From the NCBI GenBank assembly GCA_013396995.1, contig VWZP01005245.1, forward strand, positions 66,711-130,710: 64,000 nt of DNA. The letters run 5' to 3'. The notes beneath the pieces are model-generated. The model searched no databases and had not been told where the DNA came from. It worked only from the letters and a program-made list of their open reading frames with translations. Below are positions 1 through 10,820 of this stretch, piece after piece. Positions within the stretch are counted from its first letter, which is position 1. The number at the start of each line of letters is the position of its first letter. Both the position numbers and the translations under genes were made by a program. Source of the DNA: Dicaeum eximium (taxonomy: Eukaryota; Chordata; Aves; Passeriformes; Dicaeidae).

Positions 1-150
1 CTAATAAAGAACTGTTATTCCTACTCCCATATCTTTGTCTGAGAGCCCCTTAATTTCAAAATTACAATAATTCAGAGAGAGTTTACATTTTCCATTTCAA
101 GGGAGGCTCCTGCCTTCCTTAGCAGACACCTGGCTTTTCAAACCAAGACA
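1..150 (+). mobile_element. 3' part of an ERVL-type LTR, cut by window edge
   Basis: This stretch matches the 3' half of the complete LTR at 49826-50207. Both read 'aaagaactgttattcctac', then a run with 'aattcagagaga', then a stretch ending 'ttttcaaaccaagaca'. The end at 150 is placed by the CA terminus shared with that copy. The 5' half lies outside the window, so the target-site duplication cannot be checked. The strand follows the AATAAA at 3-8. There is no coding content. Confidence 0.8.
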
Positions 151-1714
151 GAGGAACAGCCCTTCTGGGCCAGCAGACTCCAGCAACACCCCAAAACACC
201 CCCTGGGCATGGTCCAGAACTTCCAGTGCTGCAGGAGCCATTCCCAACAGTTCGTGTTTGGAATTGTTGGTTTTAGTGCTTTTTTTAGTGGTTTTATTCT
301 TCAGTTTTAAAGATGAGAGTCTCTGCATGTAAAACCAGAAAATCACTTGATTTAACTGGACATTTGTAGTTATAAAATATCTAAGAAGTGTAAGCAGACA
401 GCTTTGTTTTTTCAGGTTTGTGGTAATTATGAAACCAGAGTGTATTTAAGCCACAAATTCCCTGACAAGGGTCTTAAACATGGGTGTTCATAAAGAATCC
501 TCTATTTTAAATTTATTTAAATTTATTTAACATACATTATTAGTGCATTATTTATGCTAATTCATAAAGCAAGTTATTTTATGCATTCCTGGCACAAAGT
601 TTAAGAAATCAGTGAGGCAAATTGAGTAAATCTGCCCCATCTAGAGATGTGCAATCCAGATTTGCAGGGCTATCACCTCTAAAAATAACTGTGTTAGTCT
701 TGTTTCTTTTTTGTTTACTACAGCAGCAGTTTGAAAACTTTCCTGTCAGGTTCCATGTCCTGTTCTGTTCCCTGAAAACTCACCATTTATAGAAATTAGA
801 AGCAAAATATAATGTCAAAAGCAACTTTTCTATTTCCATTTTAAAGAGGATAAATGAGTCCAGTAGGGACTAATTATTTATCCAGTGGAGCCTCGAACAA
901 TAGTTGTTAATTTGATTAATTATTGACAATTACAAAGTAATTTTAATGTAATTTTTCGCTTCTTTTTGCTGTCAAGGCACAACCCCTGTAGGGAAACAGA
1001 CAAGAATCTGCAAAGTGGTTTAATGATTAGTCCTGGGTCTCGTAGAAATTTAGATTTTTATTGGGTTTTTAATGCCATCTTCACAACAGCTGTTCAGTGC
1101 AGGCCTGTGGAATGAAGCAGTGCCTTTCCTTACATATTTTAAATCTCTCTAACAGGGAGATCATCTCCCCTCCTCTGGAGAAGCCACCTGTCCATGCTGG
1201 CTGTACATGGACTTCCATCTTACACAAACCTGCTCATTTTACGTGGTTCCACTTTGGCTGTGCCCATGGGTTTGCAGTTTGTTTTCCATCCTCTTTCATG
1301 CCCTCAGGTCTTCATGGTTTCTTTTACTTTTCCTATGCAATAATCTGGTTTTCCTGTGGAGTGGCAGCTGGGAAGATTCATCCCAGTTTATACCGGCAGC
1401 CCAAGGCAGGTGGCAAAAACTGTGTGGAAAAAGAGGAGCTCCCTCAGAGATCAAATGAGAAGAGACACATCTGGCTCTGGCTCCCCTGGAGGAGCCTCTG
1501 TTTCTCTTCACTGAAGTGACCAGGAAGCAAAAAAATCTATGTTCAACCCTGATGTTTCAGATTGTGAGGAGTTATGGGAATGAGTATAAATTTTGCTGTA
1601 TTAGAAAACTGTATAAATATCTTTGAGTTATTTAATCCAATGTCCTAAATCACCACAAGGCCATCCTATTTTTTCCCTGCATGAGAAGGTGTATAAAAAT
1701 TTAAGCATGTTCTG
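151..1714. other. Unique AT-rich DNA, nothing recognised
   Basis: No repeat family, RNA gene or coding exon is recognised. Open frames near 1097-1519 overlap one another on both strands and resemble no known protein. Confidence 0.6.
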
Positions 1715-1739
1715 ATTTATTTATTTATTTATTTATTTA
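1715..1739. repeat. (TTTA)n microsatellite
   Basis: About six copies of a TTTA tetramer in an AT-rich context. Confidence 0.9.
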
Positions 1740-2432
1740 GGTTTTGTTTTCTTTCTGGCACTATGTTCTTTTGAATTTCATATCAAACAGCATCAAAATA
1801 CGACTTGCCATCCATATGTATCACTATAATAATAGAATGAGCAGAACTTCTCCAAAAAAACCTTGAGAAGTAGGAAAGCATATGCTTTGTTTCCAATAAC
1901 ATATGCAACAACCCCTCCATAAACTTTCAGCTTGAGATATAATAAGAGTATTACCATGAAAAAATTTTTTCCAGAAAAGTCCAAACTCATGGGGGTTTTT
2001 TTTGTTGTTGTTGTTGGTTTCGTGTTTTGTTTTGTTTTTTTTCTGGCAGTGAACAATGGTAAAACTTTTCTCTTTAGCAGTAAAATCCTCTTGACCTGCA
2101 GCAGTTGAGCTCTGCCACATGAGATATCTTCCATGTAGCTCAGTGTCAGATGGACTCCTGCCCAAAAACTGAGAGGAAAACGTGTTCTGTTTCCAAAACA
2201 AACTCATTCTCACTTTGAAAAGACACACAAAAGAAGAGTTTTCAGCTTTCAGGAGCTCACCCAGGTGAGGCCAGGAGCTGGCAGTGAAAAGGGGAGCACA
2301 CCTGTGTTGGAAAAGGGAGTTCACAACGTGTTGCTCCAAGCATTTGGAACCAACAGGACAAAAGGGGATTGTCAGCAGCATTCCAGTGTGGAAAAGCACA
2401 GTCCAACACTCTGCCCTGAGCATGGGCTAACC
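1740..2432. other. Unclassified DNA with a chance 199-codon open frame
   Basis: The minus strand carries an open frame at 1824-2423. It overlaps a second minus-strand frame at 1793-2134, has no recognisable domain and runs through low-complexity GTT/T tracts near 2000-2040. I do not call it a gene. The rightmost ~170 bases may belong to the 5' part of the LTR that ends at 3416, but this is not resolved. Confidence 0.5.
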
Positions 2433-2438
2433 CATCCC

Positions 2439-2869
2439 TGTTGTTTTAAAAAAGTCTGGTGCCTGTAAAGCTGTTTGTTTCTCTGGGTTCTTGTGTTGGG
2501 TGCTGAATGAGGCTCCTTGACTCCAGTATCAGAAGGCTTATATGATTTATTAGAATGACTCCATTATTCAGAAGGTTTTAGGGCTAAGGTGCCCACGTTC
2601 AGAGTTACATGTTTCCTCCACCCTGGTCAGAGCAAGACTCCCCAGTGCTTACAAAGTCAGAGAGATTACAACCTCTACATCATTGGCTAGAAAGAGAAAA
2701 CTACATCTCCTGTATCAGGAGACAGGCAAAGGAATGCATCTGTTGTCCTTGAATCCACACACAGACACAGGTTTGTTTTTACAGAAATCTGCAGAGAAGT
2801 CAGCTTTCCCATGGAAGGAAAAATGTCCAGCAAGTTTCCATATTGGAAACTTATAAAATGGCTGTGACA
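2439..2869 (-). mobile_element. Solo LTR, ERVK-type, copy 1
   Basis: A 431-bp element that starts TG and ends CA on the + strand. It is flanked by catccc (2433-2438) and cacccc (2870-2875), a 6-bp target-site duplication with one mismatch. A nearly identical copy lies at 27192-27621. The minus orientation is inferred from an AATAAA on the minus strand near 2550 and a TTTTATAAG TATA-like box near 2850. A 6-bp duplication is typical of class II (ERVK-like) integrases. No internal retroviral sequence is present. Most mismatches to copy 2 fall in the first ~130 bp, so the family is probably young. Confidence 0.88.
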
Positions 2870-2875
2870 CACCCC

Positions 2876-3416
2876 AGGGCCGTGATGGAGGGAAGCTGAA
2901 GGGTGTAGAGAGGAATGACAGACTTGTCTTTACAAACAAACTGTGGTTCTGCTGATAGACAGAACTAGCACTGAGAGATAAAAGGAACAATGGGAAGGAT
3001 TCTACTGACTGATGAATGGGAAAAGATATTTGCCTTTACAAACAAACTGTAGATTTGCTGATAAATGAAACTGGGTGTTGGAAGATGAAAGGAACAATGG
3101 GGACAAACTCTAAATACTCCATGAGAATTAAAAATTAAAAAGTTGGGTTATACATTATAGGGGATCAGGCGTTCCAGGAAGTCTGTATCTCTCAAGTACC
3201 TCAGCCAATGGGGAAAGAGAGAAGGGAAATGCGGCCGGGAAATTGGGATAAAAAGGAGGAAATTGGGATAAAAAGGAGGCTGCGTCCTCCAAAAATCTGA
3301 GAGACCCCAGGGGAATGCCCCATGGCCTCTCCCTTTATTCAAATAAAGTAAAAGGGACTTCTCTGTCTCCTTTTTGGACATAAACCTCTGATATTTGTGG
3401 ATTAATTTTCCTGACA
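2876..3416 (+). mobile_element. Older LTR with duplicated TATA-like unit; 5' end unresolved
   Basis: The 3' part is a clear LTR end. A TATA-like GGGATAAAAAGG occurs twice in a perfect 20-bp tandem duplication (3240-3279). AATAAA follows at 3342-3347, and the element ends 'attaattttcctgaca' at 3416. Upstream, two related ~80-bp segments begin at about 2925 and 3029 and share 'ctttacaaacaaactgt' and 'aaaggaacaatggg', which looks like a U3 internal repeat. The 5' boundary is not found and could lie left of the LTR at 2439. No target duplication was identified, so the class is open. Confidence 0.65.
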
Positions 3417-3649
3417 GTGTTCTTATTGTTCTACTTTGGGCAACCAGCTGATAGGGACATCTCGTTAATTAAAGAGGCGTTACAGGTCCAGAGGAGAACT
3501 CCTGGTATTTGAGGGTTTCTTTTGTCCTAAATCAGTGTCCCAAGGTGTTTGCTCCTTCCAGATCCAGTGCAGGAGTCCAGGCTTGTGCCCTAAATCCAGG
3601 GTGATCACGACCTCATCCTGTGTCTCTCATGACCCTTGGTCTCTTCTTC

Positions 3650-3950
3650 AAGGCACCCAGTTCAACTCCTGGCCCTAAAGACACCCCAAAAATCCCACCC
3701 TGTGCCTGGGAGCATTGCCCAAGCACTTCTGGAATTCTGGCAGCCTTGGGGCTGTGACCATTCCCTGGGGAGCCTGTTCAGTGCCTGACCATCCCCTGGG
3801 GGAAGAATCTTTCCCTGATCTCCAACACAAAACTCCTCTGACACAGCTTTGTGCCATTTCCACTCCTGGCTACTCTCCTCAGACCCTTGATGTGCTTGTG
3901 GAAATTCAGCTCTGCTCAACAGGGCCAGGCTGTGCACTTACCCACCTCTT
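3650..3950 (-). mobile_element. CR1 LINE fragment
   Basis: The + strand reads the complement of a CR1 3' region: 'gggagcattgcccaagc', 'tggcagcc', 'gggctgtgaccattccctgg', 'ggagcctgttcagtgcctga', then 'aatctttccctgatctccaa'. The copy is old and 5'-truncated, and abuts a minisatellite. No intact reverse transcriptase remains. Confidence 0.8.
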
Positions 3951-3952
3951 TC

Positions 3953-4219
3953 CCTGAATTCTGCTTCTTGGATGAGCATTGGAACCCTGAATTCTGCTCC
4001 TTGGGTGTCTATTGGAACCCTGAATTCTGCCCCTTGGATGTCCATTGGAACCCTGAATTCTTCTCCTTGGATGTCCATTTGAACCCTGAATTCTGCCCCT
4101 TGGATGTCCATTGGAACCCTGAATTCTGCCCCTTGGATGAGCATTGGAACCCTGAATTCTGCCCCTTGGATGTCCATTGGAACCCTGAATTCTGCCCCTT
4201 GGATGTCCATTGGAACCCC
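3953..4219. repeat. 33-bp minisatellite, about 8 copies
   Basis: The unit is about 33 bp (core 'ttggatgtccattggaacc' then 'ctgaattctgccc'). Because 33 is a multiple of 3, each open frame repeats an 11-residue motif (for example CPLDVHWNPEF on the + strand). That explains the overlapping 70-140 codon frames on both strands here. No start context, splice sites or homology suggest a protein. Confidence 0.93.
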
Positions 4220-4224
4220 AAATA

Positions 4225-5790
4225 CCAAGGCTGGCCTCTTCTTGAGGGCACAAAAAGATGAAAAACTGGAGACAAACAGAGACTGCCTCTTCCTTTGGTG
4301 CCTGGAATGCTTTGGATGCTAAATCAGCTTGGGTGAGCACTCACTGACCTGTCCCTCTGGATTTAGGGTCCTGAGATCCTTCCCTGTAGAGTTTGGGGCA
4401 TCCAAGCAGATTTCAGAATTGTTTCTTCTGTGTGATGGTCACTGTGCAGATGGTGATGCTTCAGAGGTTTTTGTCTTTCTCAAACCAGGCCATTCTTCAG
4501 AAGTGACAATAAAGCCACATCTGATAGAAAAGTTGGTGGTTTTGCCCTTTCATCCCCTTGAGATTTCAACACCATCATTTCCACCAGCAGCACAAGAGAA
4601 AAAAGAAAGGTGAAAGGCATTAATTGTTTTTAACATGAGCAAGGCAACAAATTTTCTCTTACTGTTGTTTTCAGAGATGGATTTATTTTTAGTTTTTAAA
4701 ATTTAATTTAAAAAGGAGAAATCATCATGAGGCAGAAATGGGAACTGGAGCATTTCAGCCCACACTTGTTAATTTGCAAAGCTGTAAGCTACGAAATATG
4801 GGCTTATATAAACAAAATTTTTTGGCAGCTGTAACCATGAACACTGTGACTGTCCCTACCTGTGATAATAATGCAAAAGTGAAATAAAATTCTCCTCATC
4901 AGCTCCACCAAGAGTTAATTTTCTAGATGATCAAATATTTCAAAATACTGAACTAAAAATAGCAGTGTTCCTGTAAGTTGTTTAAATTGCTGGGAAAGCT
5001 CAGGCTATAAGAACAGGGCAAAGCCTCTCACACATGCACAAATTCAAATATGTACAGTCATTTCTTTGAATTAAATTCTTTGGAAAAAAGAGAAAAGAAA
5101 AACAGAGCTACGATGCTGTTTGCTCAGCTGGGCTCATGTTGCCAGTGAATGTTTGGTTTGAGCCCTGTGGATATCAAGCTGAAATATTTATCACACTGTT
5201 AATGAAAATATTTTTTAAAAAGGCTTATTTTTTGATGTTTGACTTAAAAAAAAAATTTTGGGCATCCTAGCAAAGTAATCCTGCCTGCAGGTACCATGTT
5301 GTCTCTTTTCCAAAATGTTATCTCCTTCCATCTGGGGAATAATAGAAGGAAGGCACAAACTGTTAGAGACTTGGACTTTGCAGCTGGTATTTTTCTTCTA
5401 CTTTTTCCAGCAATTATTCTCCACGTAAGGAAGAAATCTATTCTTTTCCTTGCAGAAAGCATAAAAGCAAACAAATAAGGAGAAATTCAACTAAAAACCC
5501 AGGAAGACAAAGAGAACAAACACCAAACAAATTTGAGCTGTAAAGCAAAAAAGAGCTGAGATCTTTATCACACAAAAAGTTACACTCAGAGCAAACAGTC
5601 TGCAATGGGCAAGGATGAAATCATAAAGATGAAATTCTCTATATTTAACTTAAACTGTCCAGTTTTTAGTATCAGCCATGACAATCTGTGCATTTCCAGC
5701 ATCTGCCTACGTTGGAATGATTCCCTTTTAGGAAATGCTTCTATTTCCACAGCAATCATAAGGTCAGCATAAATACTTGATCATAGAATA
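4225..5790. other. Unique AT-rich DNA, nothing recognised
   Basis: No repeat family or gene is recognised. Short A/T runs occur near 5200-5260. Confidence 0.55.
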
Positions 5791-6104
5791 AAAAAATAAA
5801 AATCCCTAACTATTAGGCAGCTGTGAGCATTTTGGCTTGGATAAAACCACATGAATCACATATGGCATCTTTTGCCATTCTTTCCATAAATAGATACGTG
5901 GATCCTGAGATCCGTGGGGTGTTACCAGATGGTTTGCATGGGATATTTTGCACACTCCTGGAAAAGGAATTTGCCTCAGCTTGTCTTGGTTGGTCTTTCA
6001 AGACCAGACCCAAGTGCTGGCCTAAATATGAGCCCTTCTTTCCCCACCTGTGTCTCTCCTGCCTCACAGAGGTTTAACAGCTGCGTGTTGGTGTTTTTTC
6101 CACG

Positions 6105-6640
6105 AACAGGAGCAGGACTGCTGGGATACTTTCCTTGAGCTTTATTGCAGCATCAATCTCATCCCATGCCTGAGACAATGGGAAGATGCCAACAGCTCAC
6201 GCCTTGCCAGCAGCAAAGATTTCTTTGTTACAGAGCATTTTGAAAACTTTTTAGCTAATATCCTGTTGTTAAAGCTTACAGATAATTGTTGTAGCCAGTC
6301 ACTAAAAGCACACATGAACACCTGCTTCACACAATGCTTGCTTGTCTGCTTTCTATTGCCCATACACAATACTCCATTATTAAGCTTAAAACCTTCTGCT
6401 ATCTTGCTAAGCACATTTTTCTGCAGTCTTAAGGTCTATCTTAGCCAAGCCTAAAACTCAAACTATTGTTTGATGTCCTTGTTTGCTGTACTATTGTAAC
6501 TTTTCTACTTTCAGACTTTGCAGCTGTAAGTTTTAGTTCTAAGTTTTAGGTTTTTTTAGTTCTAGCTCTAAGTTTTCTGTTCATTTGTGTTCCTGAGGCC
6601 TGCTTTCACAGCTTTCTGGGAGCCTTCTTACCTTTACTAA
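6105..6640 (-). mobile_element. LTR-like element related to the one at 45.9 kb
   Basis: Near the left end the + strand carries 'gagctttattgcagc', whose complement is GCAATAAAGC, an LTR-type polyadenylation signal. The body shares arrangement and short blocks with 45919-46560 ('cttctgctatcttg' against 'cttctactatcttg', 'aaggtctatctta' against 'gaggcctatgtcta'). Both start near TG(C/T)T..GGATAC. Ends and target duplications are not defined. Confidence 0.55.
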
Positions 6641-7034
6641 TTCCCACATGGCTGCTCCACGGGAGCCAACGCCAAGGCTCCTTCCAGCTTTTCCTGCAGC
6701 AGCTCCAGTGCTGGCCAAGGTTTGTCAAACAGCTCTGTCCTGTCACTGAGCCATCCCAGAGCACCCCCAGGAGCTCTCCTAGGATGGGAAGGGTTCTCCA
6801 GGCCCTGGCTCAGGTACTGCTTGCTCCATTCCCTAAGTAACACAGGAATGGTGCTGTCAATGTGTTTCCAACCCCTTTGCCCATCCTCCTTCTCTCAGGA
6901 ATGGTTCTTGGTGCATTCTTGCTCCTCAGCCCGGTCCATGCTTGGCTTAGAACCTGTGCTAATTATCCCTGATCCAGGCATTGGTGGGATGGGAGATTGC
7001 TCAAAGCCATATTATTTCCCCACATCATTTAACA
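6641..7034. other. Unclassified GC-richer stretch
   Basis: C-rich and leucine/proline-like in translation, but with no recognised family. It may belong to the neighbouring LTR-like element or to a degraded retroelement. Confidence 0.4.
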
Positions 7035-7292
7035 CACATTTTCAAAGGAAATACAGGCTGGATATCAGGAAGAAGTTTTTCATAGGAAGAGTGAAGAGTG
7101 ATAAAGCTCTGGGATGTTCTGCCTGGGGAGGTGGTGCAGTCCCCATCCCTGGGTGTGTTTAACAAAGCCTGGATGTGGCTCTGGGTGCCAGGGTTTAGCT
7201 GAGCTGTTGGGGCTGGGCTGGACTCGGTGATCTTGAAGGTCTCTTCCAACCCAGTGATTTTGGGATTCTGTGAATTCTGTGATTCTGTAATC
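7035..7292 (+). mobile_element. CR1 LINE 3' end
   Basis: It opens with 'ggctggatatcaggaagaag', continues through 'gggaggtggtgcagtcccca' and 'gatcttgaaggtctcttcca', and ends in repeated ATTCTGTG-type units ('gattctgtgaattctgtgat'), the hallmark CR1 tail. The copy is heavily 5'-truncated, as most avian CR1 copies are. Confidence 0.93.
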
Positions 7293-7390
7293 ACTTCCAG
7301 AGGCCTCACTCATGGTGTTACTCTTGGATGGGTTGGGATGACCAAGAAGCAGGCTGTGCCACTCAAATTGAACTATTTTTTCACCTTTCC

Positions 7391-7427
7391 TTTTGTTTGT
7401 TTGTTTGTTTGTTTGTTTGTTTTTTAC
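7391..7427. repeat. (GTTT)n microsatellite
   Basis: About nine GTTT units, about 100 bp downstream of the CR1 tail. Confidence 0.95.
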
Positions 7428-7429
7428 CT

Positions 7430-8262
7430 GATGCTGCACCTTGGTCTGTCAGGAGAGATATTATCTGTGTGCCAGGAGTGTTCTGGCCATTTAAAAATAT
7501 TTTAAAGTATTTTAAATGAATTTTTCCTCCATTTATGTGACCAGCCAGATGTCACAGTTTGTAACTACATTCTCAAAAGTTTCTTGGCTAAAAAGACTAA
7601 ATCACCAGCAATTATATCTTAAATAAGTGATCCTAGCGATTTGAACTCTCATCCAAATCCAAGAATTACAATTGCAATTCCTGTCCTATAGACCAAAAAA
7701 AAACCCAAAACAGCCAAAGGTGATTGCATGGTCAGATCTGAGTATCATGACAAGCATGCAACACGAGGCAATAATCAGAAATACCGAAGCTAAAATAGTA
7801 AATTTAAGAATTCTGGGGGAGAATAATCTACTTTCCCAGCTCCTGTCCAAGAAGGTGGATTGTGGCAGAGAACTGAGAAGCATTCCTGGACATGTCTTTC
7901 TCTGAGAAAGCACAGATCTACTCTGAATCCAGGGAGCAGCAGAACAAACATGATTTCAGAATCTATAATTCAGACCTAGCTCAGGCACAAAAAATCAATC
8001 CTGTTGACTTTAGTGCATGTGGGAAAAGGAGGGCTGGAAGTGGAGATCAGTGACTTTGTGGTGAATCTCTCCAGGTCAAGGTTCACTCTTTAACCTCAGG
8101 TTGTCTTGCAGTGGAAACATTGAAAAATTATTTTGTCCCACCCAGTGTCCCTTAAGGAGATATCTCCTATCTTTTGGATTCCTCAGGCAATCCCTCTCTC
8201 CCAGAACACTTTTTATCTGTCCTGTTTTTATCCTCCCATGTGGCCGTTCAAGCAGAGGAGTT
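7430..8262. other. Unique DNA, nothing recognised
   Basis: No repeat family or gene is recognised. Short open frames overlap on both strands without homology. Confidence 0.55.
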
Positions 8263-8263
8263 T

Positions 8264-8321
8264 TCATTCATTCATTCATTCATTCATTCATTCATTCATT
8301 CATTCATTCATTCATTCATTC
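8264..8321. repeat. (ATTC)n microsatellite
   Basis: About 14 perfect ATTC tetramers. It translates as a serine-phenylalanine-isoleucine-histidine repeat, so the overlapping open frames are artefacts. Confidence 0.97.
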
Positions 8322-10430
8322 TCTGCCTTGTGGAATCACCACAGGAGAAATGAGAGAAAGCCACTGAAATATCTTGTTTAGTCCTTTTGATCACAGAAAC
8401 AAGGAAATTCCAGCAATTTCTCTTCTCCTTGGCCAGCTGACGCAAAAGTAGCTACAACATAATTTCCACTGTCATAAAATGTCAATAGGGGCATAAATCT
8501 CAAAGATAAACAAATCCACCGTAATTCAAAATAATTCATTTAGGTGACTAAGCAGTCTTAATAACCACTCTCTCATTTTAAAATTTAATTCTTTAAGAGT
8601 TTGTCTGTCAGAATAAGCTTCCAAGTAAAATAATAACTAGGCCATCCAGTAACAATTGTTCAGTATTTTATAAACTGTTGAAGTTTTTAGCAGTTATTGT
8701 ATAAACTGTGGGTGGTGGGTGACAACACAGCACATCAGGAGGTCTAGAGAATGTTGCAGAAGAGATCTATTATGGGACACTGGAAATGTTCTGAATTTCA
8801 GATTTGCAAAGAGTTTTCCATGAATTTATGAGCCTGAGAGAAGAAAGTCATGGAAAAGCCAGGTGGTTCATAAAAATTATCTGTGTTGGGTTTTCTGCAT
8901 AGATAAGAGAGGGAGGCATCTACAAAAGGTGATTTTTTGGCAGTTGTGAATGTTAAATTTCTGTCTGAAAATATGATTAATGGTCTATTGATTACATGGG
9001 GAAATTTTAAAAACAGATCAGAATAAATGCTTAACTTTGACATATCTGAGTCTTTGGGTTTGAGAACAAAATTGCTGATTGTGTCTGTAATTTATGACAT
9101 TTGGAGAATTTTGAGACTCAGTATCTCACTCTGACAAAGTGTTGCATTTATTTCTGTTCAGATTTTATTTTTTAATTCTCAAAGAAGAGAATGCAGATAG
9201 TCATGCAGATAGTTCCTTTTTTTCTGATAACACTTTTATCTACAGATACCACATGCAGTGGTAAAACACTTCAGGTTATTTTTATTTGCTGTGAGTGGAA
9301 GGAAAATCAGGAGAATGGCTTAAGAGCTGGAGGTGTTCAACTGTTGTTGGATAAAGGATATTCAAAATGCACAAACAGAAAACAAACATTCTGGCACTCC
9401 AAAAAAATTTGCAGATTTCTTTTCTGGAAGGCATTTCAGAATGCCAAAAATAGTAAAATTGCTTTCGAATATATAGAATTCTAAGAAGAAGATGATTTAG
9501 GTAATTTTATGGAATTATTCAAATCAAAGCAGGTATTTTCTTCAAACAAATGAAGCTTTGCTGACCCATACAACACTCAGACCTCTTGGTGTTATTCCTG
9601 TAAATGTGTATGCACAGGCTGAACTTGATTAAGTGTCCAGGAGAAATCCAAGGGGATTTCTTGTGAAATAGCATTACCTGAAAAATAGGTGTATGCAGAT
9701 TAGGTCTAAAAAAGAAAATCAAAGGAATTGTTATGCATATATAGGGACATAACAGCAGAAGAAGAGCACATTTAAGGTTAAATAAGTGAATCTATTAAAG
9801 ATGAGGTGACATCAGCTGCAAAAAACAGGAAGTAAATACATTTTATAACTTTAACATAAATATGCACAGTGTCCAATTATGTGCACAATGCTCAGAAACA
9901 GGATGGAATTAATATTTAATTATTAGAACTTGCTATCAATTATTAAACATTTCCCCACTGGAGATTTTTAAGGGCCAACTTACAATAGAAATTAAAAAAT
10001 AACCAAATACTTCTGAGTCACTGTCTGCCCCAACTAATATCTTTGGAGTGACTCATTCTGATGTATTAAGCCCATAAAATACCAGCATTTAAACTGTTCC
10101 TGAAAATACATTTATATCCCTTGGAGTCAAAGTTTTGTCTTTAAACTCACTGTGAACTATCACACTTGTCTTATAAAAGCCCATCAGTTGACCATTACAG
10201 ACTCTTTCACGAGAGAAAATGGAACATTTCTTGTAAAATTTATCTCCCCATTAGTTACAGGGATTTGTCTTTTCCTGAATGAATCATTTCTGCCTCATGG
10301 AGCCAGCTCCCCAGAACATTTTTCAAGGCAGCTGAGGGAATCAGACAGCAAAGCACTTAAAAAGCAAAATCTGTTTCTCAGCATTGCTTTAGAGTTTCCA
10401 ATGAGTTGTTTTCACCCTTCTTACTGTGCA
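8322..10430. other. Unique AT-rich DNA
   Basis: No repeat family or gene is recognised. Around 9840-10110 the sequence is AT-rich with homeodomain-like TAATTA/ATTAAT words, a weak hint of noncoding constraint. Confidence 0.5.
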
Positions 10431-10437
10431 GTGCCCA

Positions 10438-10778
10438 ATTCAGAGTTTCACAGGATTGTGGAAGGGTTTGGGTTGGAAGGGACATTCAAAATCATCCAGT
10501 GCCACCCCTGCCATGGCAGGGACACCTTCCACTGTCCCAGGGTGCTCCAAGCCCCATCCAGCCTGGCCTTGGGCACTGCCAGGGATCCAGGGACAGCCAC
10601 AGCTTCTCTGGGAAAGCTGTGCCAGAGCCCCACCACCCTCACAGGGAAGAATTTCTTCCCAATATCCCATCTAACCCTGTCCTCCTTCAGTTTGAAGCCA
10701 TTCCTCCTTGTCCCATCTCTCCATCCCTTGTCCCAAGACCCTCTCCAGCTCTCCTGGAGCTCCTTCAGGCCGTGAAGG
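10438..10778 (-). mobile_element. CR1 LINE 3' portion (~340 bp)
   Basis: The + strand gives the reverse complement of a CR1 3' end: a degraded ATTCTGTG tail, 'gggttggaagggacattcaa', 'ccatggcagggacacc', 'ccagcctggccttggg', 'agaatttcttcccaatatcc', then 'agtttgaagccattcctcct'. This accounts for the 207-codon + frame at 10152-10775 and its shadows. The copy is truncated where a CTCCT array begins. Confidence 0.94.
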
Positions 10779-10779
10779 G

Positions 10780-10820
10780 TCTCCTCTCCTCTCCTCTCCT
10801 CTCCTCTCCTCTCCTCTCCC
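10780..10820. repeat. (CTCCT)n microsatellite
   Basis: About eight pentamers directly at the inner edge of the CR1 copy. Confidence 0.95.

Noticed and set aside
1824..2423. 199-codon minus-strand open frame
   Set aside because: No domain, crosses GTT/T low complexity, overlaps another frame, no conserved start.
10152..10775. 207-codon + frame
   Set aside because: Its second half is a minus-strand CR1 3' end; CR1 UTR is GC-rich and often frame-open.
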